From: Triglochin maritima
Lineage: Eukaryota; Streptophyta; Magnoliopsida; Alismatales; Juncaginaceae
DNA: 64,000 bases
NCBI GenBank assembly: GCA_963682175.1
Contig: OY821775.1
Location: forward strand, 9,148,501 to 9,212,500
Reading direction: 5' to 3'
Both the position numbers and the translations under genes were made by a program. Position 1 is the stretch's first letter. The number at the start of each line of letters is the position of its first letter. The notes below the pieces were generated by a model. That model saw only the letters and a list, made by a program, of their open reading frames with translations. It made no database searches and was not told the DNA's origin. Positions 35,165 through 47,866 of this stretch are shown here, in pieces.

Positions 35165-37440
35165 ACCCATTTTGTATTCCAACCGGTCAAAGCGTGTGCT
35201 AAGTGGAGATAAGACATAAATTCAATTCTTACCCTCGTAAGTGATGGTTTATATGCAAATTCACAACTTAAATTAATAATTAAAATTAAATCCTACTTCT
35301 TGTATATAAAAAATGTCATCCTAGGTAAAAACATTCCTTTTTTTTACCATCCACTAAAATATATGGTCATTTACATTGGATACCTATATAGGTGAGAAAT
35401 CCAATCTCCTTCGGGTAAATTCTCCATCATACGAGAATTCTTAAGGCGCAAGGGTTTTCAAAGTTCTACGTACGGGCCTCGAAGTATATCTGAGGTTCCA
35501 TCATGAATTTTCGAAAAGTCTTCAAAATACCAAATAAAAAAACTAAAACCCACTTAAGGAAAGGTAATCAAATTAGTTAACTCATTGGAAGAAGTTCGAA
35601 GGTTTAGATGGGTGAGCATGTGATTGGTCGAAAAGTGTTGGAGAGATGTGAAGACTTGGAACATCATCACATGATTTAATAATTAGATCCCCAGCTTTGA
35701 TTACAATTAAAATGACAGACCAGATGAGTGTTGACCTCTGTCTTCTTTTCCAAATCTGCTGCCTTTTTTTTAAAAAAAATTGCAGCACAATGTTGATATT
35801 CTATGACTGCAATTGACCCATGTTCCTAACTTCGAGAATCTTTGATTATCATGATGTACACTAATAGGTAGTGACGAGATTAATAACAAATTGCTTCAAT
35901 GTCCATATCTTACTTTGACTAATGGATACTCCCAATAGATTCCTTAGAAGTCAAAGCTACTTATTAATATATTTGCATGCACAAATCACAAGTTCATACA
36001 CACTCACACAGTCTCGAAGAAGTTTCTAGATGTACCTCACCTATTAATTGAGGTGGGTATCCTGAGCTTTGGCATCTAATTTGGATGTGATTCTAGAATA
36101 GTGTGAACCCTTTTTCGTAACAATGTGAACCCTTGAAATCAACCACAAAGTGCACCACCAATCATGGGTTGCTGTGGCCTGTGAGGGGCAACTAAAGTAG
36201 ACCAGATAAAATGGTATGGGCCGCTTGGGAGCCCACAGTGGTAGGAAACATGTTTGGTGGACTTTAAAGTGCAACATTTATGGTGCACTTTAAACTGTTT
36301 CAACTCTAATGAAGGCTCATGATTTCATACATCTAGAAGAAGAAAAAGAGAGGACTATGCCTCAACAATACATAACTTCTGGGTTTACAAATTTTGAAAA
36401 ATAAGCCTCCACCAGACGTGAAGGTAACGGGTGGTATAGTAAACGTTTCAATCTGGACACTTACGGGCAGGTCATTTCCCATAAAGTATTTTCTTTGAAC
36501 CTATAAAGCATTAGTTCAGGATTTTTTCAGAGTTGTAGTAACGTAGACTTCTCTTCATGTCGTACAAAAAAGGAAAACGTTAAATAACCTTAGTTTGAAT
36601 CTTATTTCTAACAAAGAAACCCTGTCGCCCTAACCATCCCTCCTTATTTGCAAAAGGTTGCGGATGGCGATAAGGCTCTAGGAGTGCACCAATGACATTT
36701 CTCACTATACCTAGAAGAAGCATTCAATGATGCATGCCCACAGGCCACAGAAGTGGCCGGATTTGCCAAACTCGTGACATTGGACTCAGTACAAATTTTG
36801 AGACACAACTTAAGAAGAAATGAGATCTCTCGAGTGATGTAGTTGAACTTCAAGCCAAGGTACCCCAAGATTTTGATCGGGGAGGTATAATAAAAACGTC
36901 TTTTAAAGGGAAGCAAGTCAATCGTGTTAGTTGGGGGAAATGACTATCTGATGACTACGAACAAGAATTTTGTACCTTTTTAAATTTGTATTCTCCATTT
37001 CTGTTTTCTCATTCACATGGAAGTCTTATTTTCACATTCATAGCACTTGGGAGAGAAGTGAGGAGAAAAAAATAATCTAAACATACTAGGGTACTAGTCC
37101 TATATTGGTGGCATGGCTCCCGCTTGACATTTAAGGGATTGTGAAGAAATGGTTTTGATTTAGAGTCAAACTTTTGACTTTTCTAGAGGGTTGTAATGTT
37201 TGGGAAGATTTCAGGTCGACGATACTCTTGTTATCAACTGAGCTAAAACTCTTGGTTGAAGATGGATTAATTAGATTAATCACTCGATAATAAAAGGAGA
37301 ACAACTCCTAGAATCATTCAAAAGGTCAAAGAAGTTCCAAGAAAAATATTCACTTTATTGTGTGATGAACTCAGACTGATTCAAACCAAACTAGATGTTA
37401 AATTTCGTTGTGGGTCAGTGACATATTCAAATATTGTATC
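35165..37440. other. Intergenic spacer
   Basis: No gene was recognised. A minus-strand frame at 36644-36916 (91 codons, with CHWCTPRALSPSATFC) has a protein-like composition but no family I can name. Confidence 0.4.
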
Positions 37441-37538
37441 TTAATTTGAACCAGATGTTAATCTTGCTGGTGATTACATTTCTGTTGTAGTTTACCTTGA
37501 ATATGTGGTTAAAGTATTTGTGGGATAAAACAAACATT

Positions 37539-37882
37539 CGGTCGACCAAAACAAGTTCGGTTGACCGGACATGTGTTCAAATTTGTCCAGCCAAAATGTC
37601 TGTCGTTTTTCGGTCGACCAGACACACACGAAGAAGCTGGGCAAAAGTGCATATCGTTTTTCGGTCGACCGATAAGAGCTCTTCGGTCGACCAGACACAC
37701 ATGAGGAAGTTGGGCCAAAGTGTCTGTCGATTTTCGGTCGACCGGAACTTAAGTGATTTGGTCGACCGAATATGCACTCGAGCAATCAGGAAAGTGCCTG
37801 TTATTTTTCAGTCGAACGAAGAAGCCCTGGATTGCAATACGGTTTGAAGTTCGGTCGACCGAAGCAATCGTTCGGTCAACCG
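37539..37882. repeat. CGGTCGACCG palindrome array 5
   Basis: Ten CGGTCGACC-like words in 340 bp, three of them exact palindromes and most preceded by TTTTT. They are partly arranged in a tandem unit of about 70 bp holding AGACACACA(C/T)GA and AAAGTG. The array lies about 75 bp upstream of the TATA box at 37957. Confidence 0.85.
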
Positions 37883-37956
37883 TTTGTCCCAGTTTGGCCT
37901 ACATTTTGTATTTTTCTCCATGTGATTTTGGTGCAATTAATATTTGTTTTGGCCTA

Positions 37957-37967
37957 CTATATAAAGG
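37957..37967 (+). promoter_or_regulatory. LTR TATA box
   Basis: CTATATAAAGG on the plus strand, downstream of array 5 and upstream of a plausible leader. Confidence 0.6.
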
Positions 37968-38699
37968 CAATTTCGTACCCCTTTGTCTTACAACAATTAG
38001 ATTAATTTCTATTGTCTAATTTTGCATTCTTTAGAGAAAAGAGAGAGTGCATCCTTGTAGATTCGGTGGGAGCAAATTTAACCGGGTATTCTCGCCGGTT
38101 GTTCGTGTTTCCTGTAAGTCTATCTTTGTAATTCGTTTTCTCCGTAGTAGATTGGAGTTGTGTCGGCCATGATTTTTTCCACGTTAAATCTTGCGTGTTT
38201 GCGTGATTTGGTGTTTAGATTTGCATGTGTTCTTTATTTCTTCAATTGGATTTGTTATTTTTCGATCTGCTGCGTATCTGTGATTGATTTTATTCCCTAA
38301 TAATTTCTTATATTGATATTTTAATATGATCACAAGCCGAAAACTTGAATAACAATCTTTGTATGTGTAGTAAAGTTTTGCAGTGAAATATATCGGTCTG
38401 GCCGTGTCTGAGGATGGACTCTAAATTTCTCTGGCATTGCAACAATCCGACTTTGATCGAGGTTGGTCTAGTTTTGAACCAGTGAACAACCCAAAATTTA
38501 TTATCCTGAAAGACCTCTACGTCAATAAATTAATCAACAAGATCGAGCATAGGTAGACTTTTTTCTTAAAAGAGATTATTTTTTAAACATTTAGTAATTT
38601 TTATTTAAATTGCTAGATGTAATCGTATACCGAAGGTCGATATAACTATATAAGACCTGTCTCGGTCAATCTAAAAATAAAATTCCAACAACAACTTAG

Positions 38700-39550
38700 C
38701 GACTCTGATTGTTACAAAGGTAAACTTTAGCACATGAGGACCTTCACGTACGTACGTCCTTAGAACATTTCGTTGAAGCTCACGTTACACATGTTTTTTT
38801 ATAACAAATTTACATTATTATTATTATTTACGGAACGAATATACACACATAAATCTCAGAAAGAAGCAGAATAAGAGAATTTCAACCACAGTTGACTGGT
38901 AGGATTTCAACCAATTGAACCATCTCAACTTAGTTCACATTACACATAAGTTGCTTTGTTTGTACGTACAGTCACATGAGACCAATAGCAGATTTTGGCC
39001 TCACTCGGCCGACATGCTTTCTCGTGATCTGTTACATTATTTTTCTCTTCTTATAATGCATACAAATTTATTGTTATTCTATTTTGTGTGTAGTGTATAT
39101 TATCTCTTATTATGCTCAACTTATTAAAGATTTGAAGGTTTTGACATGTATGTGAAAGGCAACGTGGGTGACGAAGTTGTCTTGCCGGAGTGGATGGTGA
39201 TGTGGGGGCAGTGTGGTCTGGTCCATTGGCCATTGCCTTCGCCTGAGATTCTGCAAATCTTATCTTCTTCTGCAACTACTCACATGATCATGTCGTGTCA
39301 CGTCACTTGATTTTTATTTTTTTTGGAAAGTATTTTGAATTAAATCTAACTCGCTGGGTTGGATTTTTTGGTTGCTAATCTAGAATTAAGGATATATACT
39401 ATCCTTGATTGGTTTTAATTCACCCAATGTTGTATGTATGTAGTAGGCATTAGTTTTACAAAATGATGCATTGTTGGATTTAAATTTCTTAGATTAGATG
39501 TTCTCATCTAGGTTTTCATGTCTGTTAGAAACATAAATGGCAATTTGATT
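38700..39550. other. Intergenic spacer
   Basis: AT-rich; no gene or bounded repeat recognised. Confidence 0.45.
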
Positions 39551-39560
39551 TACTTATATA

Positions 39561-39974
39561 GGCATTGTTTGGGAAGGCATTCCTCCCAGGATTCCCGTAA
39601 GAATTTGTCAAGAACCATTTACGCTTCCCAAACATAAAACTGTTCCAGATTCCTACGAAATTTTAAACATATCTGCCTGATTTTGTATAGGACGAAGAAG
39701 TTAAATATTTATCAACTTTTTGAAGAATTCAAAATTTCTAACTTATATATACCATTTTATATCATCACATTGTGGTACTTTTATAGATAGCCTCCTCAAT
39801 TAATCAATTTTGTGTTATAGTTTCACTAAAAAAATGTGTTACCATTATACCCTAAAGTCATACTTGTCATTTAACATCAAAAATCAGGAAAACGTCTGAT
39901 CTATCAATATAATTTGTTTCTTGAATCACGATTCATGCATTTCTTTGAATCATGGAACTAATCCAAATGCTACC
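39561..39974. mobile_element. Possible Tourist-like MITE
   Basis: Ends GGCATTGTTTGG and, inverted, GGTAGCATTTGG, both followed by a TTCC...GATTC motif, with ATA on each flank (39558-39560 and 39975-39977). The duplication is short and AT-rich, so the call is tentative. Confidence 0.45.
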
Positions 39975-39979
39975 ATAAC

Positions 39980-40440
39980 ATATGTTGTGATGTACCTTTT
40001 TAATATTTCATTGTTAAATAACAAGCCACGCTCCGTCTAATAATTTTCGGAAAACCTTGCGTAATTCTTGGAACATAATTACTCTTAAAAATAATACTCG
40101 CCCATGCTTTTCAGTTTGTTCAGTTCTCACAACACTTGGACTCATTCTATACGTTAAACGAAAATGTTGTTTTTCACATGAACACACTTGAAAAATCAAC
40201 TAGTAAGTGAAATGTCGACTGTTTCACATTAACAACTAACTTAACCATATATTTAACTATATATAAAGAGCTATACACAGACCTCGATCGACACTCCAAG
40301 AAAAAAACATCACACATGAGCCCTCCAATACCACACTCGACAAACACACATGACTTCAACAAAACAACATGACCCACCACACCACTAGGGACTAGCTAGG
40401 TAGCTAATCCTCAATTATCATAATAATTGGACAAGCAAGC
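39980..40440. other. Downstream flank of PMEI gene 2
   Basis: AT-rich; probably includes the minus-strand 3' untranslated region. No other gene seen. Confidence 0.45.
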
Positions 40441-40450
40441 AGATGATTGA

Positions 40451-41821
40451 TTAGGAGGAATTAACGAGGCCATTAACGAGAGCCAAAGCGTTACTGGTCA
40501 AGTGAGCCACCTTCAAGATCTTACCCCTGACCACCTCCTTCACGCGCCCGTCCATAGCCTTCCCACCAAACCCATCCATGCACGTGTTCTCGTCCGTCAA
40601 CGCCGCGCTCACCCACGTCTGTATGTTGCTGATGTGGAACCCCAAGTCTTGCCCTCCCAATTGAGTCATCTCCGCCGTCGACCGCCGGAGCTCGTCTACT
40701 GAGCATCTGTGCATGTGTTGGAAAATATTGTCTCACGTTACTTATGACTTAATTATGAGAGAACAATTGATTTTTCTTATTAAAAAATGTATATGGAATT
40801 AAATGTGACAGGGTTAGCTTAATGATGTGTAGTAAGAGCTAGCTACAGTCACAACTCACAGCCTTGAAAGTCCAAATATGTCATCATATAATTGGCCAGG
40901 TTCTTAAAAGGGATACATTTAGAATTAATATCCAATAAAATAATAAAAATAACCAACAATACCTCTCCCTTTTAACTAAATTTTCAGTCACACCCATGTA
41001 TATATAAACCGTATTTAACAATAAATACTATTGACTTAAAATAAATTCAACTTCATGTAAAATTGATGTTTGAAGTGTCAGCTCATAGTATGATTCAACA
41101 TTACGGCCAATTGATAATTCACTTCAAATTGAAGGGTAACTAAGATATCATGAGTAGCAAAGAATATCTAAAGTGGTCAGAATTAATTTTGAATCATTTG
41201 AAGGGAATAGTTGGAATCTTGTCAATTTTTTAAAAAAGCTAAATATTGAAATTATTTTTTCGGCATTTAGACTTCTTTTGTTTTTGGAGTGGGAGTATGT
41301 AAGACAACTTAATTTTGTTTAATACATTTTTTTTTGGAATTCCAATTTATCTATTTTTTTCCATACGTCTGACCTACCCAGAAGTAATCTCAGAAACCTA
41401 ATTATTTGTTATGATTTCCTACAAATTAATAACACCCCACCCAATTAAATACCACGCATTTAACTCACCGGACGTTCTCAAGGCAGTCCTTCATGGCAGC
41501 CTTCTCACGTGGGCTCATGCCCTGCTCGGAGCACATCCTCTCCATGTCCGCCGACGTGGACTTAGCGCCGGAGAGGCTCACGGCGAGGGCAGTGCTGGCG
41601 AGTTGCGTGGGGCTGGCCTTGATGGCACTTGCGTAGGAGGACAAAGAGGAAACACATAGTGTCGGGTACGTTGTTTTCTTGCAAGAGGTTCTTATGAACT
41701 CCACATTGGAGGAAGTCTCCGGAGTTGATCGGCCGGTGATCGGGAGAGGGGAGAAGAGAGCAAGGAGGATAATGGTGATGGTTAGGGAAGATAATCCGCT
41801 TGTTGGGTGAAATGATGCCAT
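40451..41821 (-). CDS. Pectin methylesterase inhibitor (PMEI), gene 2
   Basis: Secreted inhibitor of cell-wall pectin methylesterase by family. Exon 1 is 41821-41469 and exon 2 is 40706-40451 on the minus strand, joined in phase 2 with GT-AG ends, giving 202 residues. A signal peptide covers about residues 1-30 (LTITIILLALFSPLP). The four family cysteines are in FIRTSCKKTTYPTLC, MKDCLENV and ENTCMDGF; VSNIQTWVSAALTDENTC-like and LTSNALALVN words match gene 1. Two further cysteines occur (ERMCSEQ and the codon split by the intron border, RCSVDEL). The intron falls just after KDCLENV, about 14 residues downstream of where gene 1 has its intron. An invertase-inhibitor role is possible but less likely. 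Confidence 0.9.
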
Positions 41822-41896
41822 TTAGTTAATTTGTTGTGAGAAAGAAGTAGAAGAGAAATATTGATGGTTGAAGGATTAGAAGGGAATGGGAGTTCC

Positions 41897-41903
41897 ATTT
41901 ATA
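41897..41903 (-). promoter_or_regulatory. TATA box of PMEI gene 2
   Basis: Minus-strand TATAAATGG lies about 76 bp upstream of the ATG at 41821, a normal spacing for a plant promoter with a short leader. Confidence 0.65.
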
Positions 41904-41909
41904 GCAAGT

Positions 41910-42690
41910 GGAGAGAAAGGTGACAAAATATGGATATGTCGTTATATTAATTTAGATGTGAACAATGCATTGCTGTCTTAGGGATTTCAAAGTCCAAGTC
42001 CTGATATTATTGGTAGGAGCTATATATTGATGTACATTACAAATAGAATGAATGATGGTTAAGATTAATTTCTCTTACGGTGCAGTAATTCAAAATGCGA
42101 CATTTGGAGATAAATATCATATATATTTGATTGACAATATACCCTACAAATCATTCGTGGATAATAGATAATTAATATCAGTTTTTTTTCAAGGTTTCCA
42201 TTTTCCCAAAATGTGATTCACATGTAGAGTTGCTCGAGGGCCATGTTCCATGGCCAACCGAATTAAGTTCCAATTCATAACGATCTTGAAAAATATAAGC
42301 AAATCCGTGAGGAAAGGAAAAAATCAAACCATATATATTAAGAAGATAGTCTGTAATCTAATGATATTTTAATTAGACGGTGGCACCACGAGGGACAATG
42401 ATCATATCATTGCCGCAAGGGGTGCCATTGTCCATGCAGAAATCAAAAATAATTGTGTTCATACTTCATAGTTCATACTATACGAAACGAAAGCAACATT
42501 ATATTCAAATATCATTCATGTCGACTAGTTTATTTTCTCTCTTTTTGAGGTACCCAATTGAAAACGACTGATCATGTACACTGTATTTTAATCCGTTTTT
42601 GTTGAGGTAGAAATTGACTGCACTTAACTAGTTAGATTTGCACGACCATGATATTGGTACAAGAGCAGTTAGTATGTGGTATAACCTCAT
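41910..42690. other. Upstream spacer of PMEI gene 2
   Basis: AT-rich. It should contain the distal promoter of the minus-strand PMEI gene; no individual element was recognised. Confidence 0.45.
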
Positions 42691-42699
42691 GATTTCTAA

Positions 42700-43369
42700 G
42701 GGTGCGCTTGGCAACGGATTCTTAGTTGGATTCCAACAAGAATCCGATAAAAATCCGAATATGCTTCACAAACAGAAAATCAGCTTCCAGAATCTATAAG
42801 AATCTCTGATTCTTAACAACGAAATTTGTATAGAAAGAATAAGTTGAAGTTTTATATCTTGAAATCAAATTCTAGAGTCACATTTACCATATTACATTCA
42901 GTTGTATTTATCATAATACCCTCATATTTTAATATTTTTATTTGATAAATTTCTAGTTAGAAACTATAAATGTCATATATATATATATATTATATTTTAA
43001 TAAACTTGATGAATTTACGATATATATTTTAATCCAAACATATTTTCATATTTTATGATATTTATTAGATAAATTTCATATACATTGTATTTTATGATAA
43101 TTTTTAATATTAGAAAATAACATAAATATTTCTACCTTAGTAAATATTCTACCTTAGTAAAAAAATCATATCATATCTTCCAATAGTAATCTAATAACAA
43201 TATAAATTTAAATCTAAGGACATACTGATCATTTAACATTTAGAATTATGAGCAAGAATTTTTCCATCCAAACGAATTTTGATCATTTTAGGAATCATGA
43301 TTCTTACATTTTCACTTAGAATCAGAATTCTCACAGCACCTGTCACAAGAATCCAATCCAAACTCCCCC
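42700..43369. mobile_element. Tourist-like MITE
   Basis: Inverted ends GGGTGCGCTTGG and GGGGGAGTTTGG, each followed inward by GGATTC, with TAA on both sides (42697-42699 and 43370-43372). The MULE to the right inserted into this element's own right border. Confidence 0.75.
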
Positions 43370-43976
43370 TAAGTCTCGTAATTTTTTAATTTGATAAAAA
43401 TTAAATCCAAACTTAAAAAATAGGAAAAAATTATAAAAATAATTTCGAAATCTAATCCGATCGCGGGTGTGAACCCCGATCAGTGTCATGGATCGGGCTT
43501 TAAAACCACGATCTATGACACAACTCTTTCCCATTCTATTACCTTTCCTCTCCTCTTCTCTCCTAGATTCCTCTCTCATCAGCTCATCACATCTATCTTA
43601 TTTTTTAACATAATTATCCTTTGTTCTGCTGTTGACTGCTATTCCGAATACATAACCCACCTAATTCATCAGACTTCTTATTTTGGGATCCCGTTTAATT
43701 TTTTCAAATTATTTATATGTTTTACTTAAGAATGATTAAAATTAAGATTTAATTCCAACGTTAAATAGATAATATTCGGAATTAAAAAAATTATTTTATA
43801 TTAAATTTAATTTTAAATATTACTTGAATTTCTGTTTCCGTTTATAATTATAATTAAAATAATTTTTATACATTTCATCATTTGTATAACATGCATTTTG
43901 TCTTGAAACCTGTAATTTCCATTTTGCTTACATTGTTATAATTAATTTTGCTTTTGTTTTCGCGAATAGTTTTTTG

Positions 43977-45767
43977 CAGTGTTCAGGGAACGCCTAGGAG
44001 ACCGAGTGCGTCTGGTCGCGTGGGCGATCGCCTAGGCGTTTGTGCGACCGCCCAACTCTGGGCGGTTTTTTTTAATTTTAATTCAATTAAATTTGATAAA
44101 ATAGATAAAACAAATCAGGAAAAAACGGGAAAAATAGGAAAAAATGCACAAAAATTATCTAAAAATACCATACATGTTTAGACTTTAAAAAGACACCTAG
44201 TTCCTCGACCAAGGCCTCACTAGGCACCCCATCTACCCACCTAAACACATATGTATACAATTTATTGCTTAGTAGTACGATTACAAATGTAACTCAGAGT
44301 TCATACAATAGCAGATAAGAGAGAAATTAGAATTACAAGCTAACTAACTAATTCCATTGGACACATTGATCTAATGTTTAACTAGGAACCATATCATATC
44401 CTCCACTACCATCAGAGTCGTCGGAGTGGTTCTCGTTCGGATTGTCGACGTAGACATCATCTTCTTCTGTTTCTTCATCGTCAGATTGGACATATTCCAA
44501 CCGGGGTCATTTGTACGGGTAGGTCTTAGGTCATCATAACTCTCATGATGCATGGGGAGACTAGTGCCGGGTACGTAGGTCATATCTTAAAACTAGACTA
44601 ATATAAAAATTTAGACTAATATGAAAATGAAATACTAATTAATTTAATTCTAAAGAGAAGTTAGAAAGAATGCACTTGATTTTGGCGGTTGAAGAATGAA
44701 GAACCGGATCGGAGACTTCACTTTCCAACTTCAAAACTATGCACCAGGCCGGAGACTTAATCGTAAAAACTTGATGATTAGAATAGAATTATGAAGAAGA
44801 AAAGAATGAGATATGTGTGAAAAATGAAGAGGTTTGGAGGGGTTTATATAGGATTTGGGGTAGTGACAAACTTTTTAATTTTAATTCAATTAAATTTGAT
44901 AAAATAGATAAAACAAATCAGGAAAAAACGGGAAAAATAGGAAAAAATGCACAAAAATTATCTAAAAATACCATACATGTTTAGACTTTAAAAAGACACC
45001 TAATTCCTCGACCAAGGCCTCACTAGGCACCCCCTCTACCCACCTAAACACATATGTATACAATTTATTGCTTAGTAGTACGATTACAAATGTAACTCAG
45101 AGTTCATACAATAGCAGATAAGAGAGAAATTAGAATTACAAGCTAACTAACTAATTTCATTGGACACATTGATCTAATGTTTAACAAGGAACCATATCAT
45201 ATCCTCCACTACCATCAGAGTCGTCGGAGTGGTTCTCGTTCGGATTGTCGACGTAGACATCATCTTCTTCTGTTTCTTCATCGTCAGATTGGACATATTC
45301 CAACCGGGGTCATTTGTACGGGTAGGTCTTAGGTCATCATAACTCTCATGATGCATGGGGAGACTAGTGCCGGGTACGTAGGTCATATCTTAAAACTAGA
45401 CTAATATAAAAATTTAGACTAATATGAAAATGAAATACTAATTAATTTAATTCTAAAGAGAAGTTAGAAAGAATGCACTTGATTTTGGCGGTTGAAGAAT
45501 GAAGAACCGGATCGGAGACTTCACTTTCCAACTTCAAAACTAAGCACCAGGCCGGAGACTTAATCGTAAAAACTTGATGATTAGAATAGAATTATGAAGA
45601 AGAAAAGAATGAGATATGTGTGAAAAATGAAGAGGTTTGGAGGGGTTTATATAGGATTTGGGGTAGTGACAAACTTGTAATTTTTGAAGAAAAAAAAATC
45701 AAAAAAGAGATAGTCGTTGGAATGCCTCCAACGGCTATCGCCTGGGCGGTCGTCTACGTGAACATTG
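43977..45767 (-). mobile_element. Non-autonomous hAT element inside the MULE
   Basis: Inverted ends CAGTGTTCA and CAATGTTCA, with inner GCCTAGG/GCCCAGGCG words common in plant hAT elements. Flanks are GTTTTTTG (43969-43976) and TTTTTTTG (45768-45775), agreeing at seven of eight bases in a T run. It contains the 803-bp tandem duplication and only the tail end of a possible transposase gene. Confidence 0.75.
44071..45676. repeat. Exact head-to-tail duplication of 803 bp
   Basis: Unit 1 is 44071-44873 and unit 2 is 44874-45676; only a handful of base changes distinguish them, so the duplication is young. Read on the minus strand, each unit has a TATA box (CTATATAAACC), a CT-rich leader, and an exon that in one frame gives an acidic tail (EYVQSDDEETEEDDVYVDN) ending in MVPS. 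This looks like the promoter and 3' end of a hAT transposase gene with the middle deleted. The alternative 70-residue frame (44371-44583, 45174-45386) is less credible. Confidence 0.85.
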
Positions 45768-45780
45768 TTTTTTTGTCAAA

Positions 45781-46471
45781 ATGACAAATTTTAGTAGAAG
45801 TCGCTCTGTAGAAAACGAACGTGCGTATAATGATGCAGTGGACAGAGAGTCTATTTCCCCACTCCTCGGAACAGCGAATTGCATGTTCAGAGTCAATGAC
45901 ATTTGCGCAAATGTAAGTACCAACAAAAATCAAATTGTGTTAATTTGTCTAAATATTTAAATTACATATTTTTAGTTGGTCTATTTTTACAAAATATTTA
46001 TATATATTATAGTCGAATGCTATTTTGGAATGTCGTGCACATCGTCCAGCCATTTTTTTCACGACAGTTGTAGTAACTCACTCAAAAATTTGGGACTATA
46101 TCAACTTGCTCAGATAAGACACACGGATAGACCACATATTGATTACTGTACTTGTAGAATGTTGGTGTCCCGAGACTCACACTTTCCACTTGCCGGTTGG
46201 GGAGGTTGGACTGACATTCCAGGATGTGAGTTGCTTGTGGGGACTACCTATCACTGGTCTTCAATTAATCGGGCATAGTTATCGAGATAGCCGAGAGCTA
46301 ATTAAAAATTCTTTTGGGATTGATATCAATGCCGACATGATGATAAAATGTAAGCGCACGGTGAGAGCAGATGAGCAACAAATTGTCAAAGAGTCGAGAT
46401 TCAGCATCATTTGCAATGGTTGCGGGTCAATTACGGGGACCTCCCGGATAATCCCATGGATGAGCAAGTAG
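45781..46471 (+). pseudogene. Plant mobile domain (PMD) gene fragment
   Basis: The plant mobile domain occurs in MAIN/MAIL-type host proteins and in transposons. The best part is ITVLVECWCPETHTFHLPVG, followed by LTFQDVSCLWGLPITG and the start of the next helix (about 46139-46320). An upstream exon 45781-45914 with a good donor (GTAAGT) and an acceptor at 46012 can be drawn, but the joined frame hits a stop before the domain. The hAT element ends only 14 bp before the ATG, so the 5' part may have been cut off. I infer a captured or transposon-borne PMD gene, now broken. Confidence 0.6.
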
Positions 46472-47084
46472 TTTGATACAAACGGACTTTCATTTACATT
46501 TGTTCGGATCCAAGGTTTTCCGTGATACCTCTGGAGCATGCGTCACAGTGATGTATTTGGGGTTTTTGCAGGATTTGGATAAACCGATAGTGTAAAATCG
46601 GGGTGCGACCGTTATTTCATGTTTAGATCGCAACTTGTCTATTTCATGTCAAAGTGGTAAGAAGAACATTGGCAGGGAATTATTACTCCTTCAGCACTGG
46701 TCTTAGACTCGATTTCCTGTCGCCCGCCCGAGACACGTGGGTCTGGCTGAGTGTCTAGGTGGAGAAGACCCAGAATCCCGACCTCCATTTGCTATCAAGT
46801 GGAAATACTCACAGACTTATGCGGTTAGTACCGTACATTAGTCTCATACATTACAGAAATGTGTTTGAATGTATGTTGGACGAGTATGTAATCTGACAGC
46901 GGTATCATACGATCTGTCCATGGATTGCGGGTGTGAACCTCGATCCTTGTCCATAGATCACGAGTGTGGACCGCGTTCCGTAAGTTCACACACACGATCG
47001 GATTAGATTTTGATTTTTTTCCTCCTATTTTTTTAATTTCGAATTAAATTTTTATTAAATAAAAAATTAGGGCCCTAAGTCTTT

Positions 47085-47826
47085 GTATTTTGATAAAAAT
47101 TACTTATTACATGTGGGTATGTGAATTATCACTTATAACCAAATAGAATATTAAAACAAGCAACCCATACCAAGCTCATAATGCATAAGATCAACTAACA
47201 ATGGAATTTTGATTGATCACAAAACTACAAAATAAATAAATGATTGAGTGAGCCGATAGATATTAGTATTGCGCGACATACATCACGTCATACGTTGTCA
47301 CTTCCTTCCACACAGCTCACACCTGTAAGCATGTGAATTATTCGGACCCACCAATGATTTCTCCTTTTCTAGATCCAATGAGGGAGAGAGCTGAGCATAC
47401 GTAATCATTTCATTAGTTTTTAATCCCCTCGATGCATGTAACCGTTACTGGATTATTCTGTTTTATATTGTAAAAAGTATGTAGTTAAATCAATGATTCC
47501 AATTCCCATGCTCTAGGAGACTGGGCTTTTTCTAACTTTTGAAAGTTTGTCTCTTCCAATCCCAAACACACCTTTAAATGACACATTACACACATCTACT
47601 AAGATAAGAAATAAACTTTACTTTCCCGAGACCTCCCAGGGAAAATCCCGAAATTACTTATCAACCATATGGTTCAAATTACCTATTTTTACCCCTTAAA
47701 ATTCGTCCTAACTTGACCATATATTTAACACGATACAAAAACTTTGAATCTTCATAAAAAACCTTTGATCTTGAAACCAAAACTTTTGAAGATATAAAGT
47801 GACAATCAAGTTGGACAATAAATAAA

Positions 47827-47866
<40 letters not shown>

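Larger units (their letters stand above)
37539..38690 (+). mobile_element. LTR of a further retrotransposon family (start unknown)
   Basis: The palindrome array is followed by a plus-strand TATA box (37957-37967), a leader with GAGAGAGTGCATCC and GGTATTCTCGCCGGTTGTTC, and an end CCAACA at about 38690. The following ACTTAGCGACTCTG resembles the primer-binding-site region of some plant Ty3-type elements. The true 5' end lies left of 37539 and was not located. No coding sequence belongs to it here, so it is a solo or truncated LTR. Confidence 0.5.
43377..47072 (+). mobile_element. Mutator-like element (MULE) with a hAT insertion
   Basis: A 10-bp direct repeat CCCTAAGTCT flanks it (43367-43376 and 47073-47082), in keeping with the 9-10 bp of Mutator. 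The ends are long inverted arms of over 100 bp: both have TAATTTTTT...GATAAAAATT-like starts and reach AATCTAATCCGATCG and the GGGTGTGAAC/GAACCTCGATCC region. Inside lie a plant mobile domain fragment and a hAT element (43977-45767). Without the hAT it would be about 1.9 kb. No MULE transposase was found, so it is a non-autonomous carrier. Confidence 0.8.

Noticed and set aside
36644..36916. 90-residue minus-strand ORF with Cys/His words
   Set aside because: No recognised domain, no regular metal-binding spacing and no supporting context.
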